Positions 26,824-35,551 of a stretch of DNA of 61,294 bases are shown here, in pieces (positions within the stretch are counted from its first letter, which is position 1; each line of letters opens with the position of its first letter). The stretch comes from Ktedonobacterales bacterium (lineage in GTDB: Bacteria; Chloroflexota; Ktedonobacteria; Ktedonobacterales; Ktedonobacteraceae). The notes under the pieces were generated by a model. The model was not told the DNA's origin. It saw only the letters and a list, made by a program, of their open reading frames with translations, and did no database searches. The stretch lies in contig DAIDJF010000031.1 of NCBI GenBank assembly GCA_027451525.1, positions 1-61,294 of the forward strand, given 5' to 3'. The translations under genes and the position numbers were made by a program.

Positions 26824-27191
26824 GATAAAAGTAATAGCGATGCCTGACCAAGCCAACCAGCACGAGCGTTGCCCAACGCATGCAGCAATTTGGGGGTTGA
26901 TTTTTGATTTTGCTTGACGATTAGCCCTTAACCAGTTATACTCCTAATTGTAACTGTTTGCATGATATAGAACAGGCTGCTAGCATATCCTGTTCCGCTA
27001 TAAAGACGCTAAAGAGCTTTGAGCAATCCTCTCTAGAATACTCTCTTCTTGCACACACGTTCGTACCAGCTATCAGCTAGCAGCTTTGCTCCCGTATCCT
27101 ACGGCCTGCTCCTGGTACTCCCTGTCGGCACAGTGCTTGCGGGGAACTCTACCGCGCTCGCAAGGAGCGCATTGGTCGAAAGGACTTTTTC
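26824..27191. other. Leader region of the DEAD-box helicase gene
   Basis: This 368-bp stretch has no convincing gene. The last part is unusually C/T-rich with a GAAAGGAC ribosome-binding site before the helicase ATG. A long leader would fit a cold-regulated helicase, but no defined element is visible. Confidence 0.3.
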
Positions 27192-28505
27192 ATGCCATCT
27201 TTTCAGGATCTCCGTGTGCAACCCACAACACTCGCAGTGCTAACAAGCATGGAGATTACAGAGCCAACGCCGATTCAGGTTGAGGCAATTCCGGCACTAC
27301 TGGCCGGACGAGACCTTGTAGGGCAGTCAGCCACTGGTTCAGGCAAAACGCTTGCCTATGGCATTCCGCTGCTGGAACGTGTAACCAAGAATATTCGTAC
27401 GGTCCAGGTACTCATCCTTGTGCCCACGCGCGAGTTGGCTCTGCAGGTCAGCGCAGTTTTGAGCAAACTAGCAGCCAGCAGGCAGCTTTCAATGGCACAG
27501 CTAGTGGGGGGACGGCCCTATAGCAGCCAGATCTCCGCGCTACGCTATGGCGCACAGATTGTCGTAGGCACACCAGGACGAGTACAAGATCATCTCAAGC
27601 GTGGCAGTTTGGTGCTGAATCAGTTACGCATGTGCGTGCTGGACGAGGCAGACCAGATGCTCGATAGCGGTTTCGCGCCCGCAATCGAAGAGATATTGAC
27701 AACCACGCCCGATACGCGACAAATGGCCCTTTTCTCAGCGACAATGCCTGACTGGATTGTCACGCTGCAGAAAAAATTCCTTAAAAATCCCGTCAACGTG
27801 GCGATTACCGCCGCTACGGGCGAGCAAAGCACGATTGAACAGATCGCATATCAGGTTCCACAAGAGCAGAAAATGGCCGCACTCTGTACCCTCTTACATT
27901 CCACAGAGGGAGAAAGCAGCCTCATCTTTGGCAAAACAAAATTCGGGGTTGAAAAGTTGGGTAAACAGCTTAGCAAGCTCGGATTTACCGTGGGAACACT
28001 TCATGGCAACAAGAGCCAGAGCGCACGCGAAGCGGTGCTCACGGCATTCCGCAATGGGCATGTACAGACGCTACTGGCTACCAATGTAGCCGCGCGCGGT
28101 CTAGACATTCAGGGCATCTATCAGGTCATCAATTACGAATTGCCTGAGTCAAGCGAGCTTTTTACACACCGTATTGGTCGTACGGGCAGAATGGGACGAC
28201 AGGGCAAAGCGATTACGCTGCTAGTGCCATCGGATCTTCCCAAGTGGCGGCGTATGGCCCGCAGTTTAGGGCAGACAGTTGCGTTGCAACCACTCGCTAT
28301 TAACGGTGAGGCGGCTATTCTTATGCCGCGTGTTGAGCCAGAAGCCCCAATAGTCCACACGGTAGTACAGCATGAGCAGAAAAGCAAACCCCGTCCAGTA
28401 GTACGCGCCAGCAATTACGCATCGTCAGATCAGGAACATGGCAGACGAACACGCTTAAAACAGAACCCACGTGAGACAACTCGTTTTAAGAAACGCGAGA
28501 GATAG
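27192..28505 (+). CDS. DEAD-box ATP-dependent RNA helicase
   Basis: A 437-residue helicase that unwinds RNA duplexes, likely in ribosome assembly, RNA decay or cold adaptation. All core motifs are present in order: Q motif PTPIQVEAIP, motif I SATGSGKT (46-53), Ia PTRELALQ, GTPGRV, motif II LDEADQML, motif III SAT, ARGLDI and HRIGRTGRMG. A basic, disordered tail of about 60 residues ends the protein (KQNPRETTRFKKRER), as in RhlE/CshA types, and probably adds RNA contacts. Confidence 0.94.
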   Translation: MPSFQDLRVQPTTLAVLTSMEITEPTPIQVEAIPALLAGRDLVGQSATGSGKTLAYGIPLLERVTKNIRTVQVLILVPTRELALQVSAVLSKLAASRQLSMAQLVGGRPYSSQISALRYGAQIVVGTPGRVQDHLKRGSLVLNQLRMCVLDEADQMLDSGFAPAIEEILTTTPDTRQMALFSATMPDWIVTLQKKFLKNPVNVAITAATGEQSTIEQIAYQVPQEQKMAALCTLLHSTEGESSLIFGKTKFGVEKLGKQLSKLGFTVGTLHGNKSQSAREAVLTAFRNGHVQTLLATNVAARGLDIQGIYQVINYELPESSELFTHRIGRTGRMGRQGKAITLLVPSDLPKWRRMARSLGQTVALQPLAINGEAAILMPRVEPEAPIVHTVVQHEQKSKPRPVVRASNYASSDQEHGRRTRLKQNPRETTRFKKRER

Positions 28506-28646
28506 GCCATAGAGAGCAGAAAGATATCGGGGGTGGGCACATCCCCGATCATCCTTCTTGCTTCAAAAAGTGGTATAAATAACTGACAATACTCTTATGT
28601 ATCCTTGAAGCAGTGTGCATAGGGAGACAATATCACGGATAAGAAA

Positions 28647-29132
28647 GTGAATGCCATGACAATGCAAAAACCTCTTGATCTCTTGTTGGCGGGAAAGACA
28701 CAGTGGGATAAATGGCGACGAACGTATTCGGATGTTCAAGCTTCCGAGCCAGATTTACATGAAGCAGATTTACATGGGGCGGATTTGCGTGGAGCCGACC
28801 TGCACGAGGCAGACCTCACAGCTGCAAATTTGCAGGGAGCCGACCTGCGCGAAGCAGACCTCCGCTCTGCGGATTTACGTCAGACCAATCTCCGCGATGC
28901 CAATTTGAGTGACGCTAATTTGTCAAGAGCGCGTTTGCGTGGAGCGGATATTCGCGGTGCAATTCTTTATCGCGCTAACCTGACAGAAGCTGATCTTAGC
29001 CGGGCCGACTTACGGGGGGCAAACCTACAGGGTTCCATTCTCACCAAAGCCATTCTTGAGAAGGCAAACACGACAGGAATAGATCTCAGCAAAATTGATG
29101 AAATTGATGCAGGACAGAAACCAGGAACGTAA
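28647..29132 (+). CDS. Pentapeptide-repeat protein
   Basis: A 161-residue protein with about 20 tandem A(D/N)Lxx repeats from about residue 35 to 150 (ADLHGADLRGADLHEADL and so on). They fold as a right-handed quadrilateral beta-helix. Some relatives mimic DNA and protect gyrase; most have no known role. No membrane segment is seen. The start is uncertain: GTG at 28647, ATG at 28656 or ATG at 28662 are all in frame, and none has an ideal ribosome-binding site. The next gene begins 2 nt after the stop. Confidence 0.85.
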   Translation: MNAMTMQKPLDLLLAGKTQWDKWRRTYSDVQASEPDLHEADLHGADLRGADLHEADLTAANLQGADLREADLRSADLRQTNLRDANLSDANLSRARLRGADIRGAILYRANLTEADLSRADLRGANLQGSILTKAILEKANTTGIDLSKIDEIDAGQKPGT

Positions 29133-29133
29133 C

Positions 29134-29466
29134 ATGATTCATCCCGATATAAGGAAGAGAAGAGCACAGAAAGTGAACAGGCAACACATGCATAAGCAAG
29201 AGCCATCAAAGTCCATTTCAGGAGAGCATGGCCCAGGAAACACGCCAAAAGATGATCGCTACTACGTTCAGCGCATCTCAGAACAGATTTTTGTTATCCG
29301 CGAGCGTCCGTCGGTAGAAAAAGACCCCGGACCCGATGATCGTATTGTCCGCTCCTTCGTCATCGGCCACGATGCATCCCTCTATGCTGACAGCATCAAC
29401 GCCCTACAAAAAAAACTCGATGAAGAGTATGGGCATTGGACGAAAAACGCGACCGAAGACAGATAA
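29134..29466 (+). CDS. Conserved-looking hypothetical protein, 110 aa
   Basis: This gene starts 2 nt after the pentapeptide-repeat protein, which suggests co-translation. Residues 1-40 are basic and polar. The C-terminal part (YYVQRISEQIFVIRERPS, then IVRSFVIGHDASLYADSIN, then a helix ALQKKLDEEYG) looks like a compact alpha/beta fold of about 65 residues. I do not recognise a family. An in-frame ATG at 29095 lies inside the upstream gene; I prefer 29134. Confidence 0.6.
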   Translation: MIHPDIRKRRAQKVNRQHMHKQEPSKSISGEHGPGNTPKDDRYYVQRISEQIFVIRERPSVEKDPGPDDRIVRSFVIGHDASLYADSINALQKKLDEEYGHWTKNATEDR

Positions 29467-29513
29467 ACCTTGCGATGGGACAAACCAGCAAAGAACTATC
29501 ATTTGTCCGCATT

Positions 29514-29582
29514 CAACAAGCGACTGCTGTTGAACGCAAAACCGTGTTGGAAGGTCTTGCGTTCAACAGCAGTCGCTTGTTG
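29514..29582. repeat. Perfect 26-bp inverted repeat (hairpin) between convergent genes
   Basis: The arm at 29514-29539 (starts CAACAAGCGACTG) and the arm at 29557-29582 (ends GTCGCTTGTTG) are exact reverse complements over 26 bp, with a 17-nt loop (29540-29556). There is no T tract on either side. It lies between the stop at 29466 and the stop of the minus-strand gene at 29634. It could end transcription from both sides or be a mobile hairpin element. Confidence 0.85.
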
Positions 29583-29633
29583 TAGTGTATTCACGAGGGA
29601 CGTATAGCCGATGAAATGCACCACTCGTTCGTA

Positions 29634-31154
29634 TTACACCAGTCCAGGGAAGAAATCCTTCTTTATCTGCTCGCCTCTTACGCCCATATGCCGCAGTACG
29701 TCTTCGCTGGCATTAACCATCTCTGGCGGTCCCGACAGATAATAGACACGCTCGTCATAGTCGGGTATGGCACTCAGAATCATCTGCTCATTTATTCTTC
29801 CTACCCACCCTTGCCAGTTGCGTGCAACAGCACTCGTATCCGTCAGGGTAAAGAACATTCTGACGCCTAGTTGGGCCTGAGCAGCCGCTAAAACATCTTT
29901 ATAGACGATCTCATCGGCTCGCTTATTCACATAGAACAGTACAATGTCACGCCGCTGTTGCGTATCGAGCAGATACTTCAACATGCTTCTAAAAGGGGTA
30001 ATGCCGATGCCACCGGCAATGAATACCAGTTTTTGCCGGGGATTGGAGGGCATGGTAAAGTCGCCCGCAATCTGCGCGGCCGCAATTTGAGACCCACCCT
30101 TGATTCTATACATTGTTTTCTTAAAACTGCTCCCTTGCTCATAGAACCGTATGCCCAAATGCACATCGTTCTCTGTGGGCGAGGAGGCCAGCGTAAAGTA
30201 TCTGCGGTTGCCCCGACTATCGACACGATCATGTGCAAGCGTGAACTCCATATACTGTCCAGGCTGAAATGCCAGTTTTTGGGGGGAGCGAAACACAAAA
30301 TCCACGATATCGGGCGAAGCTTTGATCTTCTTTTTGAGCGTGAGCAGAACTTTCTGTTTGGGACTCACGATATAGGAGAAGACATTGCCAACGACCAGTG
30401 CTAACTCCGGCGTGGAGTAAACTGGACCAAGATGCAGTTGAGGGAGCAGAAGCACGCCTGTCAGTATCCCGTAGCATCGCCGCAACCATTTCGTCGGCGG
30501 AGCCGTCAGGGGTTCGGTCAGCATGACTGTGCCCAGGAAGAAGAGCGGCGACTGCAGGAGGAGCAGTCTCAGAGCCGTGAATACGTTGCTCCCTTGAAAG
30601 ATGGCTACACCGCAAATACTGATCGTAGCGGCAATACAAAAAGTCAGCACCATATCTTCTTGGCGAATCTTGCGAGCAATCATCCAGCCCCCAAAGAGCA
30701 CAAACGGCAACATGCTCACAGTGCCAACCCACCAACTGGCGGACTCGCCCAACACAAAGGAGGTAATCACGACAGCTATCGCGGCTGGATTGAAAAGATG
30801 TTTTCTATTGATGGCAAGGATATATTTTGAAGCCATCGACAGAATTGCGGCCCAACCCAGAAACTGAAAGGTGGCAGGCGAGTTTGCGGGATCGATAATG
30901 AGAGCCAAAATGAGGGCCGTGATAGAGGCCGACTCAATATTGGTCGGAACCTCAAAAATGTGGGCAAAAACGGTATTCATCGCCCAACAGATGAGGAGCA
31001 GAAACCCCGTTGAGGCGAGTAGCGATATTGGAGAAAAGTGTAGCAGGTTAAAGTATGCCAGAATAGCGGCGATCCCAATCAAGCCTCCAAGCACGTAGAT
31101 CAGCAAACGGTACATTGTAATACGGTCTAAGACGTAATCTATTCTTTTAATCAT
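29634..31154 (-). CDS. RnfD/NqrB-like membrane domain fused to ferredoxin-NADP+ reductase domain
   Basis: This 506-residue fusion probably passes electrons from NAD(P)H across or into the membrane. Residues 1-265 carry about nine helices with RnfD/NqrB features (NIESASITALILALI, HLFNPAAIAVVITS, VMLTEPLTAPPTKWLRR). Residues 270-506 are an FNR-type FAD/NAD(P) module: RYFTLASSP for FAD, FIAGGIGITPFRSM for nucleotide and YYLSGPPEMV near the end. It overlaps apbE by 4 nt (ATGA), and the FMN-binding protein gene is first in the operon. The RnfD-family SGAT-type flavinylation motif is not obvious in this chain. Confidence 0.85.
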   Translation of the reverse strand: MIKRIDYVLDRITMYRLLIYVLGGLIGIAAILAYFNLLHFSPISLLASTGFLLLICWAMNTVFAHIFEVPTNIESASITALILALIIDPANSPATFQFLGWAAILSMASKYILAINRKHLFNPAAIAVVITSFVLGESASWWVGTVSMLPFVLFGGWMIARKIRQEDMVLTFCIAATISICGVAIFQGSNVFTALRLLLLQSPLFFLGTVMLTEPLTAPPTKWLRRCYGILTGVLLLPQLHLGPVYSTPELALVVGNVFSYIVSPKQKVLLTLKKKIKASPDIVDFVFRSPQKLAFQPGQYMEFTLAHDRVDSRGNRRYFTLASSPTENDVHLGIRFYEQGSSFKKTMYRIKGGSQIAAAQIAGDFTMPSNPRQKLVFIAGGIGITPFRSMLKYLLDTQQRRDIVLFYVNKRADEIVYKDVLAAAQAQLGVRMFFTLTDTSAVARNWQGWVGRINEQMILSAIPDYDERVYYLSGPPEMVNASEDVLRHMGVRGEQIKKDFFPGLV

Positions 31155-31894
31155 ACGTGAAGTACATACCTTTCAAATCCACTGGTATACATTGCTCGCG
31201 CCTGAGCATCAATCATGTATCCTTCAAAACCTGCAAGCCGCTCGATAAATTGAATGCCTTGCCTGCCCATAGCAAATGCAGCCGTTGCAAAGCGATCTGC
31301 CTCATAGACGTTTGGGCCAATCACGGTGATACTGAGAATATCTACTAACTGCTGATCAGGATGATGTGGATCGTAGATATGCTGTCCGCGAATAGCCGTA
31401 CCAGAAGTAGCAACCCCTCTATCAGAGAGTACGAGTATTTTCACATTTTCGTGACGATTAAAGGGATTGCGAATGCCAACACGCCAGTGTGTACCATTGT
31501 TCTTGCCTGCTACCTGGATATCACCACCAGCATCAACATAAAAATGACGAAAACCTTGCTCTTTCAACATATTTGCGGCATTGCGAATAGCCCATCCCTT
31601 GACAAGGCCCGAAGGGTCACATCGCCCCTCATGCCAGATGTCGAAGTAGCCATCCGTAGCTTGTTTTGTCTGCTCACAAAGAGCCAGCACCGTGCGCATT
31701 TCCTCGCTATACTGCGCGGAAAGCAGTTCGCCACGCTGTATTTGCGCTATCTCGCTCGTCTCTTTATATGTGCTAAAGCGTTCATCAATCGCGACAAAGT
31801 AGGCAAATACCGCCTCCAGAGCGTCTTGCGTCGCGTGCCTATCTATGATTTCGAGCGTGATAGGCATACCCATGATTAGACGTGTCTGTTTCAT
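31151..31894 (-). CDS. apbE: FAD:protein FMN transferase ApbE
   Basis: This 247-residue enzyme links FMN covalently to Thr/Ser in target proteins, using FAD and a divalent metal. Conserved parts are visible: FSTYKETSEIAQIQ, DPSGLVKGWA (with the active-site Lys), FYVDAGGDIQVAG, GVATSGT...IYDPH and EADRFATAAFAMG. The protein starts directly with the catalytic fold (MKQTRLIMGMPITLEI) and has no signal peptide or lipobox, unlike many exported ApbE proteins. Its target is probably the FMN-binding protein encoded 2 nt upstream. The next gene overlaps it by 4 nt. Confidence 0.93.
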   Translation of the reverse strand: MKQTRLIMGMPITLEIIDRHATQDALEAVFAYFVAIDERFSTYKETSEIAQIQRGELLSAQYSEEMRTVLALCEQTKQATDGYFDIWHEGRCDPSGLVKGWAIRNAANMLKEQGFRHFYVDAGGDIQVAGKNNGTHWRVGIRNPFNRHENVKILVLSDRGVATSGTAIRGQHIYDPHHPDQQLVDILSITVIGPNVYEADRFATAAFAMGRQGIQFIERLAGFEGYMIDAQARAMYTSGFERYVLHV

Positions 31895-31896
31895 CG

Positions 31897-32388
31897 TTAT
31901 GCTTTTGCCTGTGAGAGCGCATCGGTAAGTGATTGTATGAAGGCATCACTGGAATCGGTTGCCCCAGTCACGACATCGACATTCGCACTCTGTGCCTGAA
32001 TGGCCTCGCTTGCAAGCTGCGGATCGGCATAAGTATTTATTTCAATAGAACGATTCCGATCACTGGGGTATTGCAGAAATTTCACATTGGTTATTTTGCC
32101 ATTTGTTACAATTGCCTGCACCTGGATATAGCCCCACTGCGCATCGGCCACGCTTCCAGTATATGTGCCATCCTTGTACAGTGAAGAGGACGTACTTGTT
32201 GTAGGGGTTGAACCGCTAGATGCTGTCGGAGATGCGGTTGATACTTGACTAGATGAACTCGATGACGAGCTTGACAAAGAACCTGAATTTATAGAAGTGC
32301 TCGGCAAAACAGCAGCCGAATGGCTATACATAATGCTATAAAGGATAAAAGCCCCGACAATAATAGCCGCGACAGTGAACTTCTTCAT
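31897..32388 (-). CDS. Membrane-anchored FMN-binding domain protein (flavinylation acceptor)
   Basis: A 163-residue protein: N-terminal signal/anchor (residues 3-22, KFTVAAIIVGAFILYSIMYS), a low-complexity Ser/Thr linker (about 30-70, with nine Ser in a row), then an FMN_bind domain (72-163). The flavinylation motif DVVTGAT is at 138-144, with T144 expected to carry FMN. The ATG at 32388 has GAGGGA upstream; the longer frame from 32511 adds 41 residues with no membrane or domain features. It should be an extracytosolic electron carrier loaded by ApbE and reduced by the RnfD-FNR fusion. Confidence 0.88.
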   Translation of the reverse strand: MKKFTVAAIIVGAFILYSIMYSHSAAVLPSTSINSGSLSSSSSSSSSQVSTASPTASSGSTPTTSTSSSLYKDGTYTGSVADAQWGYIQVQAIVTNGKITNVKFLQYPSDRNRSIEINTYADPQLASEAIQAQSANVDVVTGATDSSDAFIQSLTDALSQAKA

Positions 32389-32405
32389 TGTGTAATGTTC
32401 CCTCT

Positions 32406-32421
32406 TTTGGATATTTCCAAA
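32406..32421. promoter_or_regulatory. Inverted repeat upstream of the flavinylation operon
   Basis: TTTGGA-TATT-TCCAAA is a perfect 6-bp inverted repeat next to the ribosome-binding site of the FMN-binding protein gene. It is a candidate operator by position. The rest of the 350-bp divergent gap (32389-32738) is AT-rich and holds no gene. Confidence 0.3.
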
Positions 32422-32738
32422 TAGACTATTTTTTCTTATATCTGGAAAGGTCCACGTCGTCCCTCCATCATAAATGCTTCCTCGGTGTTTATGGTATCTG
32501 ACATATATCAAAAAAAATTATGGAAATTTGTAAAAAATCTGTAAATATAAAGATGGCTTAATCTAATTGTGATTTCTAAGTGTCATGAGAGCTATCGACA
32601 TATTATAAGAGAACGACAAATGGACAGTCCTTTCTTGTGACCGCATTGAGAGCACAACAGTAACATTGTAACAGTGCTGTGATGTGACCGTTTTATGCTT
32701 TTTCTGTCGCTATAAGGCCATCAGCAAGGAGCATGTTC

Positions 32739-34133
32739 ATGGATATGATCGAAAATCGGACATTTGATGAGATTGAACCAGGAGAGACGGCGAGTCTCGT
32801 ACGCACGCTCTCACGCGAAGATATCGAACTTTTCGCCATCATGTCAGGTGACGTGAATCCCGCGCATGTGGATGAAGCCTATGCAAAGAGCGATATGTTC
32901 CATAAAATTATCGCGCACGGCATGTGGGGAGCATCGCTGATCTCGACGCTGCTGGGGACGAAGCTCCCCGGTCCTGGGACCATTTACCTTGACCAGACAT
33001 TGAGCTTTCGCCACCCAATAGCAATTGGCGACACCATTACAGTCACGGTCAAAGCTCTGGTGAAACACCCAGATAACCACCATATCACCTTTGATTGTGC
33101 ATGTATCAATCAGCAAAGTCAGGTAGTGATCAGCGGAACAGCAGAGGTCATCGCACCCACGGAGAAAGTCAAACGCCCACGCACCATCTTGCCCACGGTA
33201 CGCTTGAATGAACAAGGAAACTTCCATCGCCACTTACTTGAACTGGCCGACGGTCTTGCACCAATTCGGACCGCTGTCGTCTATCCCATAGATAGCAATG
33301 CGTTACTGGGCGCTATCGAAGCCGCGCAGTCACATCTAATCACACCTATTTTGCTTGGCCCAATTGATCAGATGCATGCAATTGCCGCCGCGCACGATAT
33401 CGACATCACGCCATATACCATGCTTCCAGCAGAGCACAGCAATGAAGCGGCTCAACAAGCGGTCGCGCTGGTTCGTGCGGGCAAAGCAGACGCGCTGATG
33501 AAGGGCAGTTTACATACCGACGAATTAATGCACGCGGTCCTGGCACCAGGCGTTGGTTTATCAACAGGGCGGCGCATGAGCCATGTGTTCGTAATGGATG
33601 TACCCACATATCCACGCCCGTTGTTCATTACTGACGCGGCCCTCAATATCGCGCCCAATTTGGAAGCCAAGCGAGACATCGTGCAAAATGCGCTTGATCT
33701 CGCCCACATACTTTTGCACGAAACGCCCAAAGTAGCAATTCTCTCAGCTGTAGAAACCGTGAGTTCTCGCCTCCCGTCTACGCTCGACGCGGCAGCCCTA
33801 TGTAAGATGGCAGAGCGTGAACAGATCACGGGTGGGATTGTAGATGGTCCCTTAGCTTTCGATAACGCCGTTTCAGCGGCGGCAGCCCAAACAAAGGGCA
33901 TCGCGTCGCCAGTAGCAGGGCAGGCCGATATTTTGCTTGTTCCCGATCTGGAAGCGGGCAATATGCTCGCCAAACAATTAGAGTATCTGGCAGATGCCCA
34001 ATCAGCTGGCATTGTCTTGGGGGCACGTGTGCCAATTATCCTAACCAGCCGCGCTGACAGCCCACAGGCACATATGGTTTCCTGCGCCATCGCGCTACTG
34101 CTAGTGCACAGCAGACAGAGGGACAAGCTGTGA
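32739..34133 (+). CDS. Bifunctional MaoC-type enoyl-CoA hydratase / phosphate acetyl(butyryl)transferase
   Basis: This 464-residue fusion joins a MaoC hot-dog hydratase (about 1-145: [27 protein letters not shown]) to a PTA_PTB phosphotransacylase (about 165-464: [59 protein letters not shown]). It would hydrate a short enoyl-CoA and exchange an acyl group between CoA and phosphate. The ATG at 32739 is chosen because AAGGAG lies at a proper 8-nt distance; the ATG at 32733 is too close. No acetate or butyrate kinase gene follows in the window. Confidence 0.9.
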   Translation: MDMIENRTFDEIEPGETASLVRTLSREDIELFAIMSGDVNPAHVDEAYAKSDMFHKIIAHGMWGASLISTLLGTKLPGPGTIYLDQTLSFRHPIAIGDTITVTVKALVKHPDNHHITFDCACINQQSQVVISGTAEVIAPTEKVKRPRTILPTVRLNEQGNFHRHLLELADGLAPIRTAVVYPIDSNALLGAIEAAQSHLITPILLGPIDQMHAIAAAHDIDITPYTMLPAEHSNEAAQQAVALVRAGKADALMKGSLHTDELMHAVLAPGVGLSTGRRMSHVFVMDVPTYPRPLFITDAALNIAPNLEAKRDIVQNALDLAHILLHETPKVAILSAVETVSSRLPSTLDAAALCKMAEREQITGGIVDGPLAFDNAVSAAAAQTKGIASPVAGQADILLVPDLEAGNMLAKQLEYLADAQSAGIVLGARVPIILTSRADSPQAHMVSCAIALLLVHSRQRDKL

Positions 34134-34167
34134 CTACTTCTATCCCGATAGTTCGAGCACCAGGGAA

Positions 34168-34467
34168 ATGATCGAGCAAAATCTCCATGCTCTTGCGCAA
34201 TGGATGCAAGAGCCGGATTTTCCCTCACATGCACAAGCTCTCTATGGTGTCACACTGCTAAGTCGTGGCGCGCCACGTCTGGGCTTTACCTTGCGTGCGC
34301 GTCCACGTAGCCTGCATACGCAGTTAGAACGCTTTTTTATGACTGGCCTACTCGTTTTGTATAGTCCTGCGGGAAGAACACGCCTGGAACATGGCACCAC
34401 CTATGGAACCTATCCTCAAGAGGCCTGGATCTCCCGCAACGAACTATACAAACGCTACGGGGCGTAG
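34168..34467 (+). CDS. Hypothetical protein, 99 aa
   Basis: This small gene starts 34 nt after the MaoC-Pta gene with CAGGGA close to the ATG. The protein ([23 protein letters not shown] in the middle, [14 protein letters not shown] at the end) has no membrane segment and no family that I recognise. Codon use resembles the neighbours, which supports but does not prove it. Confidence 0.45.
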   Translation: MIEQNLHALAQWMQEPDFPSHAQALYGVTLLSRGAPRLGFTLRARPRSLHTQLERFFMTGLLVLYSPAGRTRLEHGTTYGTYPQEAWISRNELYKRYGA

Positions 34468-34629
34468 AAGATGGGCCGCGAAAAGCCGTTAAAGCGGTAA
34501 ATGCCGCATCGCAAAAACAAGTAGCGCACACCGTATAGTCTTTTGCCTTCCAGTTACACCCGGCTAAGTATATCTTTTGCCTGAGTTCATACGTGTAAGT
34601 AACAGATTAACCAAAGGAGGAAAATAATC

Positions 34630-35508
34630 GTGAAGGAAAAGACTATACAATCCGATAATTCCATATCCAACGATATACGTGGAGCCAATCGGATGGCGCG
34701 CAATGCGGCCACAGGTAAATGGATGACGCGCTTTGCACGTGCAGGCTATGCAGCAAAAGGCGTTGTCTATCTCATTATCGGCTTTTTAGCAGCGGAACTG
34801 GCGATTGGTCGGGGGGGTGCGGCAACGGATCAGCGCGGCGCACTTCATACCATTTACAGCCAGCCATTTGGTAAATTTTTACTGATCGTTGTCGCCATTG
34901 GCCTGCTTGCTTTTGCGATATGGGGCTTCGTGCAAGCAATTTATGATACCGAGGGCAAAGGTACCGACGCGAAAGGCATCATAGCGCGCATCGGCTACGC
35001 GGTTGTTGGTGTTACGTATGCCGCCCTCGCTTTCGGGGCCTATCAAATCGCGACAAGTACAGGCAGCGGTGGCAATAGTTCGTCCACCTCAACACAGGAC
35101 GCGACGGCTAGATTGCTCCAACTGCCCTTCGGCGTAGCATTAGTCATAATAGTCGGGCTTATCGTTCTGGGAGTTGCTTTTTACTTGTTCACCAAAGCCT
35201 ATAACGCGAAATTTCAGAGCACACTCAATCTGACAACATTGGGAGCACAGGTGAAAAGAGCGATTATCTTCCTGGGCAGGCTGGGATATGGAGCACTTGG
35301 CGTGGTCTTCACGATCATTGGGTTCTTCATGATAGTCGCTGCCGTGCAATTTAATCCCCATCAGGCAAAAGGTCTGGATACCGCGCTCAGTGAACTTTTG
35401 CATTTGAGTTTTGGGCCGCTGCTACTGGGCATTGTGGCACTTGGGCTAATCGCCTACGGCGTCTATTCGTTTGTCGAAGCACGTTATCGCCGCCTTATTC
35501 GGGCATAG
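34630..35508 (+). CDS. DUF1206 membrane protein
   Basis: A 292-residue membrane protein with three repeats of a two-helix unit, each starting with a RxGY motif (FARAGYAAKGVVYLIIGFLA; IARIGYAVVGVTYAALAFGA; LGRLGYGALGVVFTIIGFFM). This is the DUF1206 pattern; no biochemical role is established. The start is GTG at 34630, supported by AAAGGAGG 9 nt upstream. The lipid kinase gene follows 43 nt later, so a shared transcript and an envelope-related role are plausible. Confidence 0.9.
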   Translation: MKEKTIQSDNSISNDIRGANRMARNAATGKWMTRFARAGYAAKGVVYLIIGFLAAELAIGRGGAATDQRGALHTIYSQPFGKFLLIVVAIGLLAFAIWGFVQAIYDTEGKGTDAKGIIARIGYAVVGVTYAALAFGAYQIATSTGSGGNSSSTSTQDATARLLQLPFGVALVIIVGLIVLGVAFYLFTKAYNAKFQSTLNLTTLGAQVKRAIIFLGRLGYGALGVVFTIIGFFMIVAAVQFNPHQAKGLDTALSELLHLSFGPLLLGIVALGLIAYGVYSFVEARYRRLIRA

Positions 35509-35551
35509 TGCGCACAGCAAATCTCTCTATTGAAGAACAACAAAAGGCTAT

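Noticed and set aside
28740..29070. Tandem DNA repeats of about 15 bp
   Set aside because: They are the coding trace of pentapeptide repeats, not an independent repeat element or CRISPR array.
33452..34234. 260-codon open frame opposite the MaoC-Pta gene
   Set aside because: Low-complexity Ser/Ala/Arg translation with no domain; antisense shadow of a conserved fusion protein.
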